Shown here: positions 23,701 to 32,933 of the stretch, in pieces
How positions within the stretch are numbered: position 1 is the first letter of the stretch
Layout of the letters: each line of letters starts with the position of its first letter
The notes under the pieces: model-generated
Databases searched by the model: none
What the model saw: only the letters and a program-made list of their open reading frames with translations
What the model was told of the DNA's origin: nothing
Position numbers and translations under genes: made by a program
DNA from: Adiantum capillus-veneris
Lineage: Eukaryota > Streptophyta > Polypodiopsida > Polypodiales > Pteridaceae
DNA length: 64,000 nt
Assembly: GCA_014529385.2 (NCBI GenBank)
Contig: CM043969.1
Coordinates: 33,680,446-33,744,445, forward strand
Reading direction: 5' to 3'

Positions 23701-26057
23701 TAACCATCGCACACAGTGTACTTCTCATGACCAGCTACCTCATTTAGTATCTCATCCTGGAATGGGAGGGGAAAGTGATCTCTCTTTGTTGCCTCATTGA
23801 GGGGACGGTAATCCACACACACCCTCCACTTGCCGTTCTTCTTAGGAGTGACAACAACAGGAGAGACCCACTCTGAATTCTCCACTGGATAAATGAACCC
23901 TGCTGCTAGAAGCTTTCTTACCTCCTTGAGTAAAGCCTGCTCCTTGATGACTCCTAGCCTTCGTAGCTTCTGAGCCTTAGGTGTGGCCTCTGGCTTCAAC
24001 TCAATTTTGTGTTGAATAGCATCTACTCCACGCACATCGGTGTAGTCTTTAGCAAAAAGCCTAGGAAACTTCCTTAGCACACATTTGAACTCCTCTCTTT
24101 CATTCGTTGTAAGTGTTGTCGATAGCATACCTTCCAGCATCCCTTCATCTTGATCACCTTCGTTCTCTTGAGGACCTACCTCCTCCAAGCCTTGACAAGA
24201 GGTCTCTTGGTTGCTTGGCTTAAACCTTACCCCCATGACTTCGATGGAAGACTCCTCTTCAGTAATGCTGTCGCTACTTTCTTCTTCTGAAGTGCTATCG
24301 GTCCAACCTTCTTCCGTCTCACTTTGAGATGGTTCTTCATGGAGCTCCTCTTGGCGTTGCTCCTTCATGTCAAAGACAACCTTCTTGTGATTGTCATTCC
24401 TGCAAATTAGCTTTCCACTCTCCCAATCCTGCAAAGCTCGCATTTTCATTAGCCATGGTCTTCCTAGGATAAATGGGTAACCATTTCCCTTGGTAGACAT
24501 GACATAGAAATCCACTGCCTTCTTAATGCCAAAGGCCTCCACAAAAACATTTTTACAGATGCCTACGCACCTAGCCTTGCTATTGTTTGCCATCTTGACC
24601 CTAATTTCAGGTGTCTCATGGATGTGCATGCCTAGTTTTTGCATGAGTCCCTCTGTCATGATGCAAATTTGTGCACCCCCATCCACTAGACCTTTCCTAA
24701 CCAATCTCCCTTTGATGTAACAGTCTAGCACCGGTGTAATGTCCTCATTCATTTCAGCTTGTGCAATTTTTACAACAGGCACACTCTCTTTTACCTTTCT
24801 CCTAGTGCTAACTGCCCTTGTTAAATCCCTCCTAACTTGTGGACATAATGCAAGAAATTGAGGCCATGAAATATCAGGACCCTTACCTCTCATGTCTTCC
24901 AACAAGTTGTACGCAGCCATACCATGTCCAAGAGGGAAGTCTTGGAGGTTGATACGACGTCGAGTCCCCTTGGTTTCCTTGGTTTCCTTTGCCTTCTTGC
25001 CTTGTCCATGGTCACTCTGTGATGTGACTCCTTCTTTCTCTTTACCTTTTCCTCGGCCACGCTTAATTCCATTGGCTTCCATGTCAGCCTCATTTGAATT
25101 TGTCACCTCTACCACATGCACATTTGGATCTGGCAAAGGTGGAACTCCTTCTACCCCTTGTGGAGGTGGTCTTGGTCCATTTGGCCTTTGTAGAAGCCTT
25201 GGTTGTTGACCAGTTCCTTCACCTGCATTCATCACTGGGTAATTCAAGTTAGGCCTCCCTGGCTCCCCACGGGGCCAAGGACAATTATACATCCCATGTC
25301 CAGACTCTCCGCAATTCCAACATTGCAAGACTCTCCTAGGTCGTGGATCTCGCTCTTCAGACTTCTTTGCTTGTCCCTTTGGACCTACAGCTTGTGCAAG
25401 GTGAATTGACAGGCTGCTTAAAGATTTGTTTAACTTCTCAATTACTTCCGCCGTTACCTCAGGAAGCTCCCTCGATGTTGATGCTTGTGACTTACCTTTG
25501 GGTCTAAGACCTTCTATTGGAACCTCTCCCCTTAAGCACTTGAGTTTCCTATACTTCTCAGCAGCCCTAGTTTCAGCTGCATCAAAAGTAGCAGGTGCAC
25601 CCGCCTCAACTTTTACCTTAATGTCAGGAAAGAGTCCGGCTATGAACCTCTCCTTCTTTAAAAATTCTGCACCATCACCAGGGTTAGCAACATTTCGTAT
25701 CCATAGAGCCCAAAGACGTAGAAACTCTTGCTTGTACAAGTAGTAGTCATCTAAGTCTTTTTGCTTATGAGAAACAATGTCTTGCCATAGTTTTTGAGTG
25801 TTTTGGGGATCAAAGAAGTATCTCTTAAAACGATTCAAAACTTCTGTGTAATTCCCCTTAACTTCCTCAGGCAAAGAGTCAAACCAAGTACTAGCATCTT
25901 TCCTAAGGACCACCTCAAACATTTCTACACGTTCTTGATCGGTTACTATCCTCTTGATACGGCAAGACATCTTGAAATTTGCTAAAAATAATTCTGCATC
26001 CTCTCCAGGCTCTCCAAAGAAAAGAGGATACCCAGACATTTGGCGTTGGCTCTCCAT
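20778..26057 (-). CDS. Gag-Pol polyprotein of the Tat-type element
   Basis: One open frame of 1759 codons from ATG. Gag covers about residues 1-245 and a CCHC knuckle (CWNCGESGHGMYNC) 246-259. The protease has DGGA at 459-462 and ILGRPWL near 530. RT spans about 700-900 with FIDD at 846-849. The first RNase H (about 985-1100) has lost its catalytic residues (VSSSAGKETIG where Asp is expected). The second, archaeal-type RNase H keeps Asp1140, Glu1179, Asp1205 and Asp1255. Integrase has H1353/H1360/C1391/C1394 and D1422, D1482, E1518 with 35 residues between the last two. A GPY/F-like WQGPYIV lies near the C-terminus; there is no chromodomain. The dual RNase H is diagnostic of the Tat lineage. 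All active-site residues needed appear present, so the element may be competent. Confidence 0.95.
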   Translation of the reverse strand: MESQRQMSGYPLFFGEPGEDAELFLANFKMSCRIKRIVTDQERVEMFEVVLRKDASTWFDSLPEEVKGNYTEVLNRFKRYFFDPQNTQKLWQDIVSHKQKDLDDYYLYKQEFLRLWALWIRNVANPGDGAEFLKKERFIAGLFPDIKVKVEAGAPATFDAAETRAAEKYRKLKCLRGEVPIEGLRPKGKSQASTSRELPEVTAEVIEKLNKSLSSLSIHLAQAVGPKGQAKKSEERDPRPRRVLQCWNCGESGHGMYNCPWPRGEPGRPNLNYPVMNAGEGTGQQPRLLQRPNGPRPPPQGVEGVPPLPDPNVHVVEVTNSNEADMEANGIKRGRGKGKEKEGVTSQSDHGQGKKAKETKETKGTRRRINLQDFPLGHGMAAYNLLEDMRGKGPDISWPQFLALCPQVRRDLTRAVSTRRKVKESVPVVKIAQAEMNEDITPVLDCYIKGRLVRKGLVDGGAQICIMTEGLMQKLGMHIHETPEIRVKMANNSKARCVGICKNVFVEAFGIKKAVDFYVMSTKGNGYPFILGRPWLMKMRALQDWESGKLICRNDNHKKVVFDMKEQRQEELHEEPSQSETEEGWTDSTSEEESSDSITEEESSIEVMGVRFKPSNQETSCQGLEEVGPQENEGDQDEGMLEGMLSTTLTTNEREEFKCVLRKFPRLFAKDYTDVRGVDAIQHKIELKPEATPKAQKLRRLGVIKEQALLKEVRKLLAAGFIYPVENSEWVSPVVVTPKKNGKWRVCVDYRPLNEATKRDHFPLPFQDEILNEVAGHEKYTVCDGYSGYFQIGIALEDQLKTTFITPWGCYAFRVMPFGLTNAPATFQRFMNMVFQAFFGKSIRVFIDDFCIYSSKSLHLQRVEEGLKKLYDMGGQLNPDKCHIGEDEVILLGHKVSYKGIEVDPSKAKALIELPSPKSLKEVISFIQKVKYMSRFIHLASELLHPLQKLTQQVEFAWSDELEEYFCNIKVILSELPTLMPPCWEYTFFVSSSAGKETIGAVLLQQDPHSTRMRPIYFASRVMNALERDYTEAELMMLSLMFAVRKFRSYLLPKPFVILTAENLFPWVSSQMNLSTRISKWIMELQEFQYSFKVEDSVRAQLAGILTYRVHEKEIKVPEVKTLPLPPPKSIPNAFTLFFDGAFRRATGKAGGGLVLLNPSGEVVMKEKFNLPSSASNNEAKYDTLLHGLKMCIGQGIQRLMVKGDALLIVKQILGIWACKNESLRTKVHAIRRLFNQFEEVQLYHIPRKQNEDADLLAQQAVACVKKEVQVIMVAAAVKQPRYQGLESLAPIIGYILEGEFPPDFTKAQKRRLMKKASVYLFLEGSLYQRGKDQVCRRVPTIKEIPAILKGLHEEACGGHFAQELTVKKIFLSGYVWPSLHVDVQHWCKSCHTCQINGNRRLVHGPRQIVLANGPFEKWGIDAMGPLPRTKNGKLYILVAVDYMTRWVEAQSVAKVNEKTVSKFVYTHICCRFGTPLEIVSDNGPGFRKGLLTEVCEELHILHRHSTPYYPQSNGLVEKANGVIAGIIRKMVQNKTKLWDDFLDGALWAYRTTYREATEFTPFHLVYGQEALQPIELNIPTMRLHGKSAQDDQEVWMDRLLTLVELEWKREAAYECYKRKATQAKETHDKKLKDKGIKEGELVLRYDNRLDNRFDAKFETRWQGPYIVKKAFNSSYYQLMDLNGKELSRKVNGYHLKPYLSRLLPKDLPKICPKAAVSCKYCYMKHECNSSQNSEGPNNEDLVKDSKALSLEKMLYDGT

Positions 26058-26119
26058 TATTATGAAAGATTACAACACGAGTTACAATAAGGGATACAAT
26101 AGAGATCTAGAACCACTCG

Positions 26120-26150
26120 CCTGCAAATGAAGAAGTGAGAAAATACCACT
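26120..26150 (-). promoter_or_regulatory. Strong 3' splice site upstream of gag
   Basis: Minus strand TTTTCTCACTTCTTCATTTGCAG, with a long pyrimidine tract, ends at 26,121, 64 bases before the gag ATG. I infer that the gag-pol message is spliced so that the accessory blocks are removed and gag becomes the first frame. Confidence 0.55.
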
Positions 26151-26163
26151 CTAGGTTTTCTTC

Positions 26164-26557
26164 TTAAGCTATCCAAGCTTCAATAAGGTCTCGATTTGTT
26201 TGATCAAAACTAAATGGTAGACTATTGATGAGCTCTAAGAAGGGTTGAAATTCTTCAAAGCTAAGGCGATAAACAGAAATCTCTAGAACTTCATTTTCTG
26301 GATCCAAAAGAGCAACCACGTCCCAAGTGATAAATTGCACTTGCTCTACAATTCCCAATGCACAAGCGGTTTGTATAAAAACTAGATCTTCATGCTCGTC
26401 GAAGGCCGTGAGAAAGTAGCAATTGACTAGGAGCTCCTTTCCTTCGAGTTCCACACAGTCGGAGTGAGGCAACCTTCTCACAATTTCATAAAGAACATCC
26501 TCATCAAGTCCGATCAAGTTTGCAAGATTTAAAGACTCCACTTGTGCTACAAAATTC
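26164..26557 (-). CDS. Accessory block B2 of the Tat-type element (unknown function)
   Basis: A 130-codon block homologous to B1 over its whole length. Shared motifs are VRRLPH, VEL..K.L.V, ED..FIQ..CAL, V.F..W.V, RL.F.EF.P.L.LINSLPF.F and a closing R.L.EA-like end. It has no ATG start and follows TTTTTGTCCAG, which ends at 26,558. Splicing from the B1 donor keeps the frame across the junction (IANL then NFVAQVESL). It ends at a TAA at 26,164-26,166, so the predicted accessory protein stops about 105 bases before gag. Function unknown; the LP...VRRLPH start is only weakly F-box-like. Confidence 0.55.
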
Positions 26558-26669
26558 CTGGACAAAAACTCCTTAGGATTATGGTTAAATCATTCAAAAG
26601 CATAAAGAGATTTACAATGTCTCTATGAACAAAGTGTCATAGAAAGTAGAGAAGGATGAGAATTTATAC
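26558..26669 (-). other. Predicted intron between B1 and B2
   Basis: 112 bases, GTATAAATTC to TTTTTGTCCAG, phase 2. Joining the exons restores one frame across B1 and B2. Prediction from sequence only. Confidence 0.5.
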
Positions 26670-27083
26670 AAATTTGCAATCTTCTCTATGCTCTCTTTAT
26701 TAAGACAAGCTCTGAATAGCTCCCTATCTCCTTTGTTGAAAGCGAACGGAAGACTATTAATAAGACGCAAATGAGGGAAAAATTCACCAAATGTGAGTCT
26801 ATGAAGCATGAACTCTGGCCGCAAGTTTCCTGAAGAGTCTTCCTCAATGGTGAAATGCACTCGCCAAACGCCAAATTTCACTCTATTTACCAATCTTAGG
26901 GCACACACTAGTTGGATGAATGCGCGGTCTTCCTTAGTGCCCAACAACAAGAGGAAAATGGAATCCACGCGTAGGACCTTCCGTCTTAACTCCACCACCC
27001 TCTTGTTATGAGGGAGACGCCTTACTACTTGCTCCTGCAACTCAATTGGTAATAGAGCTAGATCTCTAAGGATTGAACTTTCA
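26612..27083 (-). CDS. Accessory block B1 of the Tat-type element (unknown function)
   Basis: The frame is open from 27,166, but no ATG precedes the conserved part. A 3' splice site, TGTGTGCAG, ends at 27,084 with a branch-point-like TTCTAAC about 20 bases upstream, so I start the exon at 27,083. Residues LPIELQEQVVRRLPH resemble the first helix of an F-box, but the rest of that domain is not convincing. A core with EDRAFIQLVCAL, VKFGVWRVHF, HRLTFGEFFPHLRLINSLPF and DRELFRACL is shared with B2. A possible donor (GTATAAATTC, starting 26,669) would end the exon before the TAA at 26,612. Confidence 0.55.
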
Positions 27084-27192
27084 CTGCACACACATTCCCA
27101 GTTAGAATAAATGATCGTTTTTTTGTTTCTTGTAACAACTTGGACAAAGAAAAAACAAACATACACACTACTTTGCCGGGCTGCATTTCATT

Positions 27193-27411
27193 TTAAAATA
27201 AAATGAACACATGTACATCAAAGGAAGTGTGGTAGTTGATGAGAGGTAGAATGACAGGGTTTGGTGATGCAAGAATTTCTCCTGCTCTTTGGGCACCAAA
27301 CATGAACACCATTCGTTGTTGAAAATGGATCTTTCTACTAATTGCAACGTTTATTCTAATGTGTGGAGTAAAATGAAAGGGAAAAACCTCTATTCCTGGG
27401 CCATTATCCAT
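27193..27411 (-). CDS. Accessory block A2 of the Tat-type element (unknown function)
   Basis: 72 codons beginning MDNGPGIEVFPFHF, related to A1 over its last 55 residues (REILASPNPVILPLINY-type core; here GEILASPNPVILPLINY). An in-phase 3' splice site, GCATAG|GCC, lies just before its ATG. Downstream lies a candidate intron leading into B1, but no donor in A2 that I found gives a clean frame join, so the A2-B1 link is unproven. A hydrophobic end (VHVFILF) is shared with A1. Function unknown. Confidence 0.45.
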   Translation of the reverse strand: MDNGPGIEVFPFHFTPHIRINVAISRKIHFQQRMVFMFGAQRAGEILASPNPVILPLINYHTSFDVHVFILF

Positions 27412-27432
27412 GGCCTATGCATGTCCTAATGC

Positions 27433-27645
27433 TTAAAACAAAACAAAAATATAGATGTCCAAACTAAGGTCGTACCTAATGAGAGGAAAAATAAAAGGAT
27501 TTACTGAAGCGTTTATCTCGGCCAACCTAAGAGGACCTAAAATTCTACGAATGACACGTTGAAATTGCAACTTAGTACTAACAATTATGTGCACCTTTTG
27601 CCTTGCAATGGGAATGAAGGGATCATACAAAGCTTCGTGATTCAT
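27433..27645 (-). CDS. Accessory block A1 of the Tat-type element (unknown function)
   Basis: First ATG-started frame after the primer site, 70 codons. Its second half, SVNPFIFPLIRYD with an upstream LRLAEINA, matches block A2: both read E-I-x-A-S-x-N-P-x-I-x-P-L-I-x-Y, preceded by K-x-x-F-Q and followed by a V/I-F-x-L-F end. The pair therefore arose by duplication. TCA|GTAAAT inside the block is a possible 5' splice site in phase with a 3' splice site just before A2, so A1 may be a first exon rather than a complete gene. No known domain is recognised. It is absent from ordinary Ty3 elements; Ogre-like elements carry an unrelated-looking extra frame at this position. Confidence 0.5.
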   Translation of the reverse strand: MNHEALYDPFIPIARQKVHIIVSTKLQFQRVIRRILGPLRLAEINASVNPFIFPLIRYDLSLDIYIFVLF

Positions 27646-27697
27646 GCAAACTACTTGACTATGCTAAAGGTTGATTCTACACAAAAATACACAAGCC

Positions 27698-27716
27698 GTC
27701 CTCAGTGAGGGCACCA
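27698..27716 (-). promoter_or_regulatory. Candidate primer-binding site
   Basis: Four bases inside the 5' LTR, the minus strand reads TGGTGCCCTCACTGAGGAC. It begins with TGG, as a tRNA CCA-end complement must, and is in the right place. I cannot match it confidently to a particular tRNA; it is not the initiator-Met site used by the other elements here. Confidence 0.5.
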
Positions 27717-27720
27717 AAAT

Positions 27721-30426
27721 TGAGGCGGTCCGGGGCGGGCAACAAGAGAGGCGACCTCCAAACACCCCTCAAGGCTCCCGTGCTGCTCAATTGGGCCTGG
27801 GGCAACCACAAGCACAACACAACAACAAACCCACAGCCAAACCCAAACAAGATAGGGGCACCACCTAGTTATGGTATGCGAACTAGGACGCAAGAGAGAT
27901 TTTGGCACAACCAAGAAGATGCACCACACAACACACACAAGCAACCTCACACCAAGACACACACAAAATGCACCAGAGAGAGCTAGAGCAAAGGGAAGAG
28001 AGAGAGAGAAAAGGATCTTGCGTAATACCTTATTTGTGACTTGCAAATGGAGATGGTTCGTTATGATGCTATCGTAGAACTTGTACAAAACTCACTCAAT
28101 GCTTAGTGATTGCTAAACATTGCCAAAACACACACACACACTGTCTTAGGGTGTGGGAGACCTCTCACCACAATACCCTCTTACAATGGACACAAAAGTG
28201 GCAATGAAAAAAACACTAAAACACTTCCTAAAATCAAGATCAACCGATAAAAACTCAAAATACACAAGTCACCTTGAATTCACCAAACCGTATTGCACAA
28301 ATAGAAGGACGAAGATTTGAACGTCGAATCACGCCTTTGATGCACCAAACCTCAATTTATTGATGATGAAGGAGCATATACAATAGTGGTTTTGAGATTT
28401 GTGGAACTCAACGCTCTTTCACTTGCAATGTGTAGCTTGAAGGCTTCTCTCACACCAAGAGTGAAGCTCACAAGTGGTTGCTACACCTAAGTCTCTCCTC
28501 ACGCATAGAGTGTTGGGGTGCTATGTGAGATATTGGAGGTTGTTTTGCAAGAAGGAGAGGGGCCTATTTATAGGTTGGAGACCCCTCATTAGGATTATTG
28601 GAAATCCTAATTTACAAGCTAACAAATCAAGATTATGATTTTTTTGAATATCAAAACATTGTGGGCCTTCTTTGTCTGCTTGAGTCATGGGTGTGGGCTC
28701 AAAAGAAAGCATTATTGATGGTAGATAAGGTGAAAGTAAGTAAGGAGAGGGAGAGAGAGAGAGAGAGAGAGTTACTATACACATGTCTTGAGGTGAGGTG
28801 TCTTTTATGGTTAGGTCAATGGCTATTTTGTGTTAGTATGTTAGTGGTTAGTGTTAGTAATCACTAGAAAGTTAATGATATATTTACAATGGGTAGAATG
28901 GGTGGGATGGTTGGAGTAAGATGGTTGAATGAAGTGAACAAATCCTTGTGATGGTGAAGCTTGAAGAAGTTTTGGACTTACTTGTGTAGGTTCTTAAATG
29001 ACCATCGATCTTCTTCTTCGTCTTCTCTTCTTTACGCCACCGCTGCCAAGGTTGATCATCGTGATGAAAATGGTAATTCCGTTGATGAGATCTTTTGATT
29101 TGCAGAGGTTAAGCATGGTACACATGCTGAATTTATGTATATATATAAAGAGTAAGATGGAATTGTACTTTGGAGATAATAGAGAGAGGCATAGAGATGG
29201 TGTATGTGCATGGAGAGCTCATATGAGAGCTATGGGAGTAAGTGGGGAGGTTAATGGTGAAGAAGGTGAGAGAAACCATTGAAGGTGCAGGTTTGAGTGA
29301 GGGATTGAGAGAAATGTGTGTGTGTGTGTGTGTAGAAGTGTGGAAAGAGGTGAGAGAAGACTATGGGCTACTTGTGAAAAAAGTGGGCAGACTGGGGTCC
29401 ACTCAAAAAATCATAGCTCACCGCTGGTAGCTCCAAAAATCATGAAAAAATTTGAGGTGATTATTCAGAGCGTGGGCTACATTTTCTCTTTTGACCACTG
29501 CTCCAAATTCGGAGTGGAGATAGGTGCCAAAATTCTCACCAAAAAGCCTGTTTTTATGCTTGCAAAAGTCTTTTAGTGGACCCCTCCTTTGTTGAATTTG
29601 TACAATGCATCCAAGAGTGAGCCCCTCCTTTGTCATATCATAATACAAAGCATCCAAGTTGCCCTTGACACATGCATGGAGGAGGATTATTGGTGAAGAA
29701 AGAAATATATACATGGTGGGACTAGTGTATGGACTATTCATGGACTTTAGCTCAATGAGCACATGGTGTTAGAATAATGAGTAAAAATAATAATAAAAAT
29801 ATGGAGGAGTTATGGATATGGAAAGATATTGGAATCATATGATATGGTCCCTCTTTGAATTATTTTGGGTGAAAGAGGAAAAGGTATGCAAGTAAATAAT
29901 ATAATAAACTTGACCAATGAGTAGAAATCAATTTTTTGTTTTCACGAGGGTGAGGGTGAAAATGTGGGAGTGATTTGTATAAAGGAAAAATATGAGGTTA
30001 GAGTATGTACATATTGGCAAATAAAAAATAAATAAAAATAAAATAATAAAATAATTATGGTGTAAGAGGATGAAAGAAGGTGTACATAGGTTTAATAAAA
30101 CACACACCTAAGTAGAAATATTTAAATAAAATACCAAAATAATTATAAAAAATCCCTATATTTAGGCCATATATATAATGAAATATTTACACACAAAGAG
30201 GCCATAATATACTTTTATTTTTTTATTTTTTTTATTTTTTTATTTTGGCTCACCTAGCCCAGTGACTAGCTAGCTGAGGGTTTTTTAAGAAGATATGGGA
30301 AAAGCCCCCTAACTCACACACGCCTATGTACAATGAAATGGTAGGGATAGCCATAGCGTTTGGGTGAATTTGGTAGGGTGGAGTAACTTAGTATAGCAAT
30401 TATGGAGAGCCGAAAAACGGCTATCA
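27721..30426 (-). mobile_element. 5' LTR of the Tat-type element
   Basis: 2,706 bp, nearly identical to the left copy. Most differences from that copy lie in the first 600-700 plus-strand bases, the R/U5 end. By the TATA position, U3 is about 1.85 kb and R plus U5 about 0.84 kb. AT-rich tracts of TTTTTTATT occur in the outer part. Short frames inside are identical in both LTRs only because the LTRs are copies; I do not call them genes. Confidence 0.93.
28563..28574 (-). promoter_or_regulatory. TATA box of the 5' LTR
   Basis: Minus-strand CCTATAAATAGG, a textbook plant TATA box, followed by a C/T-rich stretch. The same box is at 18,887-18,898 in the other LTR. Transcription of the genomic RNA would start about 30 bases downstream, near 28,530. 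Confidence 0.75.
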
Positions 30427-30684
30427 CTACGTAATTCATGTAGAATTGGGGTATATGTTGTGCATATCACATTGGGCGAGAAAAAGTCCGCAATAGAGAA
30501 GGAAACTACATGTGATGCATACAATTTTGAGTAGGTAGTCCTAAAACATGGAAGAAGGGCATGAAATGATGACCTTGCCAAGATTGTTTGTAGCTACAGT
30601 AGTCGTATCTTATGCGCAAGAGGTGCACACAAAACAAAGGTATTGCACCTTTGTAAATTGTGTATTGTAGAGGAAGTCTACAAA

Positions 30685-30688
<4 letters not shown>

Positions 30689-30748
<60 letters not shown>
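30689..30748 (+). repeat. CT then CA microsatellite
   Basis: (CT)n of about 32 bases joined to (CA)n of about 28 bases. Confidence 0.95.
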
Positions 30749-30751
<3 letters not shown>

Positions 30752-30856
30752 CCACATCACCACACATAGTCCTGTAAATTCACAATTTGCTAGTTGTCTT
30801 CCCTCGTTTTTTTTACGATTGAGCTCGAAAGGGAACAATTAAAAGATAAAGATTAG

Positions 30857-30881
30857 TCTCTCTCTCTCTCTCTCTGTGTGT

Positions 30882-30944
<63 letters not shown>

Positions 30945-30968
30945 TGTGTGTGTGTCTTGCTCTCTCTC
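30857..30968 (+). repeat. CT microsatellite with GT islands
   Basis: Mostly (CT)n, with short GT blocks at about 30,876-30,885 and 30,943-30,955. Confidence 0.95.
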
Positions 30969-31191
30969 CAATTTCTTCTCCAAGAATACATACACTTGTT
31001 GAATCTTTGAATGACACAACCACACTTGCACAAATGACTTGAATACACAGAATAGAGAGAGATTGAATCAAAGAATTAACATAATTTAATAGCTAAGGAC
31101 ATATAATTTAGACATATCAATCAACATCATGGCATTGTAAACATAGGACCATGTCACCTTAAGGTCATAGGATTTGTGGGAAAACAAAGCA

Positions 31192-31195
<4 letters not shown>

Positions 31196-31258
<63 letters not shown>
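31196..31258 (+). repeat. CT microsatellite
   Basis: Uninterrupted (CT)n of about 63 bases. Confidence 0.95.
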
Positions 31259-31264
<6 letters not shown>

Positions 31265-32395
31265 CATGGAGGCATGATGTATGAGATGTATGTTCTGAAG
31301 GTGCGTCGCTCAAACGTAGCAGGGACCTTGTAGGGACACAACATTCTCAAAAAAAGCAAGATCAGGAGTACTCAGGCGGTGGACATGACCAATCTTGAAC
31401 ATGACGGGGGAGCTTCTTAATAGTTTAAGCAACGATGCAAAAGCTAGAGGTGGAAAACCTTGATCCAGTGGGATTTGAATAGCCTCCACCCATGGGAGGT
31501 GGAGGCTACTATCAAGGCGGTCCACATGCAATATTCAATATGCTATCATGCATGAGCATGTCTCTACTATATAAGCTTTAGACCACACGTCATAGTCACC
31601 AGCTTCCTTCATTGAATGATAACATTCCTCTGCGCTCACTGTGGGTATGAATAAGCACATTTGCATCGTTGTAGCTGGGACCCATAAGACCTGCATGACA
31701 GTACTGAAGTGCATGCAAAAGAAAGGCAGTCAAGAATGGTCTTTTAAACTTTTTGCCTACTCAAAATAGATTCATTGCATCCTTTTGGTTGCTCAAAATA
31801 GAATCACGTACCAGCTCCTAGACTTTTGTGTTTTTGCTTGGCCGTTGGCTTGCGAGTCAATTTATTAACACTAATTTGGCACTTTTCTATTTTTGAAACT
31901 GATGTACGTGTGGGAGGCTACACATGTACATAGCACGCTTGATTTAGCTCTACCTACCATAAAAGCTAGCATGTTGAAAATAGTCATGCTATAGTAGGTA
32001 TGCGCCTCAAGTATTCAAAAATAACCACTATGAAAGGTTTTGCTTGCTTGCCATGCTTGATTATTTTGTGTTGTGCTATATTATTTTGTGTGCGCTCTCA
32101 TTGAACTACTCAAAATAGCCAGCATGCTAGTGTGCATACAACGAGAGAATGCAGAAGTAGTGGAGTAGCTTACTTGCACAAATGTTCCCCTTTTTGTCCT
32201 TGTGCTACACAAACATGTTTTACTATCTCAAAACTCCAATCATGTGCTGAGTTTCTATGTATTAATGTTTTGTGTGAACTGGGGGTCTAGGACGATATAT
32301 TGGGGAAGAAAAGTGGGACTAGGTAAGTGAGGAAGAAAAGTGGGATTGGGTAAGTGAATGAGCAAGCATGGAATGATGATTTTCACGCAAAGTTC

Positions 32396-32458
32396 ATATA
32401 TATATATTTATTTATTTATTTATGTCTATATATATATATATATTTCATTATTTATGTT

Positions 32459-32536
<78 letters not shown>

Positions 32537-32548
32537 GAGAGAGAGAGA
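32396..32548 (+). repeat. Compound TA / TTTA / CA / TA / GA microsatellite
   Basis: Successive blocks of TA, TTTA, TA, CA (about 44 bases), TA and GA. Confidence 0.93.
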
Positions 32549-32802
32549 TTTCACATGACTGACGGAGGCTGTAATGCCCAGAGCAAGTTGCAAAGCACAT
32601 TGTAGGAACCCAAGCAATCCTCTCTCAAATCTCTGTGTACATGTCGCAGGTATGATTTGTGTAATATGCTTTCTCTTTTTGCTTCGTGTCTTGTTTTTCC
32701 ATTCATGTACAATCGCTACCGTGAACTTTTTTCCCCCTCCAATACGAGGTATATCAAGTAGAAGATGGAAGGACAATTTGTGTCTGTAGAAAAAGGAAAA
32801 AT

Positions 32803-32803
32803 G

Positions 32804-32837
<34 letters not shown>
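32803..32837 (+). repeat. TG microsatellite
   Basis: (TG)n of about 35 bases. Confidence 0.95.
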
Positions 32838-32839
<2 letters not shown>

Positions 32840-32860
32840 AAGATTGATTATTTAACAACA

Positions 32861-32933
32861 GTTTGATTGCACAAATTATTAAACCATACAATGGGGAGTT
32901 TGATTGCACAAATTATTAAACCATACAATGGGG
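32861..32933 (+). repeat. 37-bp tandem duplication
   Basis: Two essentially identical units, each starting GTTTGATTGCACAAATTATT. Confidence 0.9.

Larger units (their letters stand above)
18053..30426 (-). mobile_element. Complete Ty3/Tat-type LTR retrotransposon, 12.4 kb
   Basis: Two direct repeats, 18,053-20,749 and 27,721-30,426, flank an internal region. On the minus strand each repeat begins TGATAGCCG and ends CCGCCTCA, giving TG...CA borders. The four bases CTAC occur immediately outside both ends (18,049-18,052 and 30,427-30,430), a target duplication. In order on the minus strand: 5' LTR, primer-site candidate, accessory blocks A1, A2, B1, B2, gag-pol, polypurine tract, 3' LTR. The LTRs differ by roughly 1-1.5 percent by eye, so the insertion is young, and the 1759-codon main frame is open throughout. 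Dual RNase H and extra coding sequence upstream of gag place it near the Tat/Ogre lineage. Confidence 0.93.

Noticed and set aside
24890-25209. Frames in other phases within the Gag-Pol region, for example 21,326-21,640 and 24,890-25,209
   Set aside because: Shadows of the 1759-codon frame.
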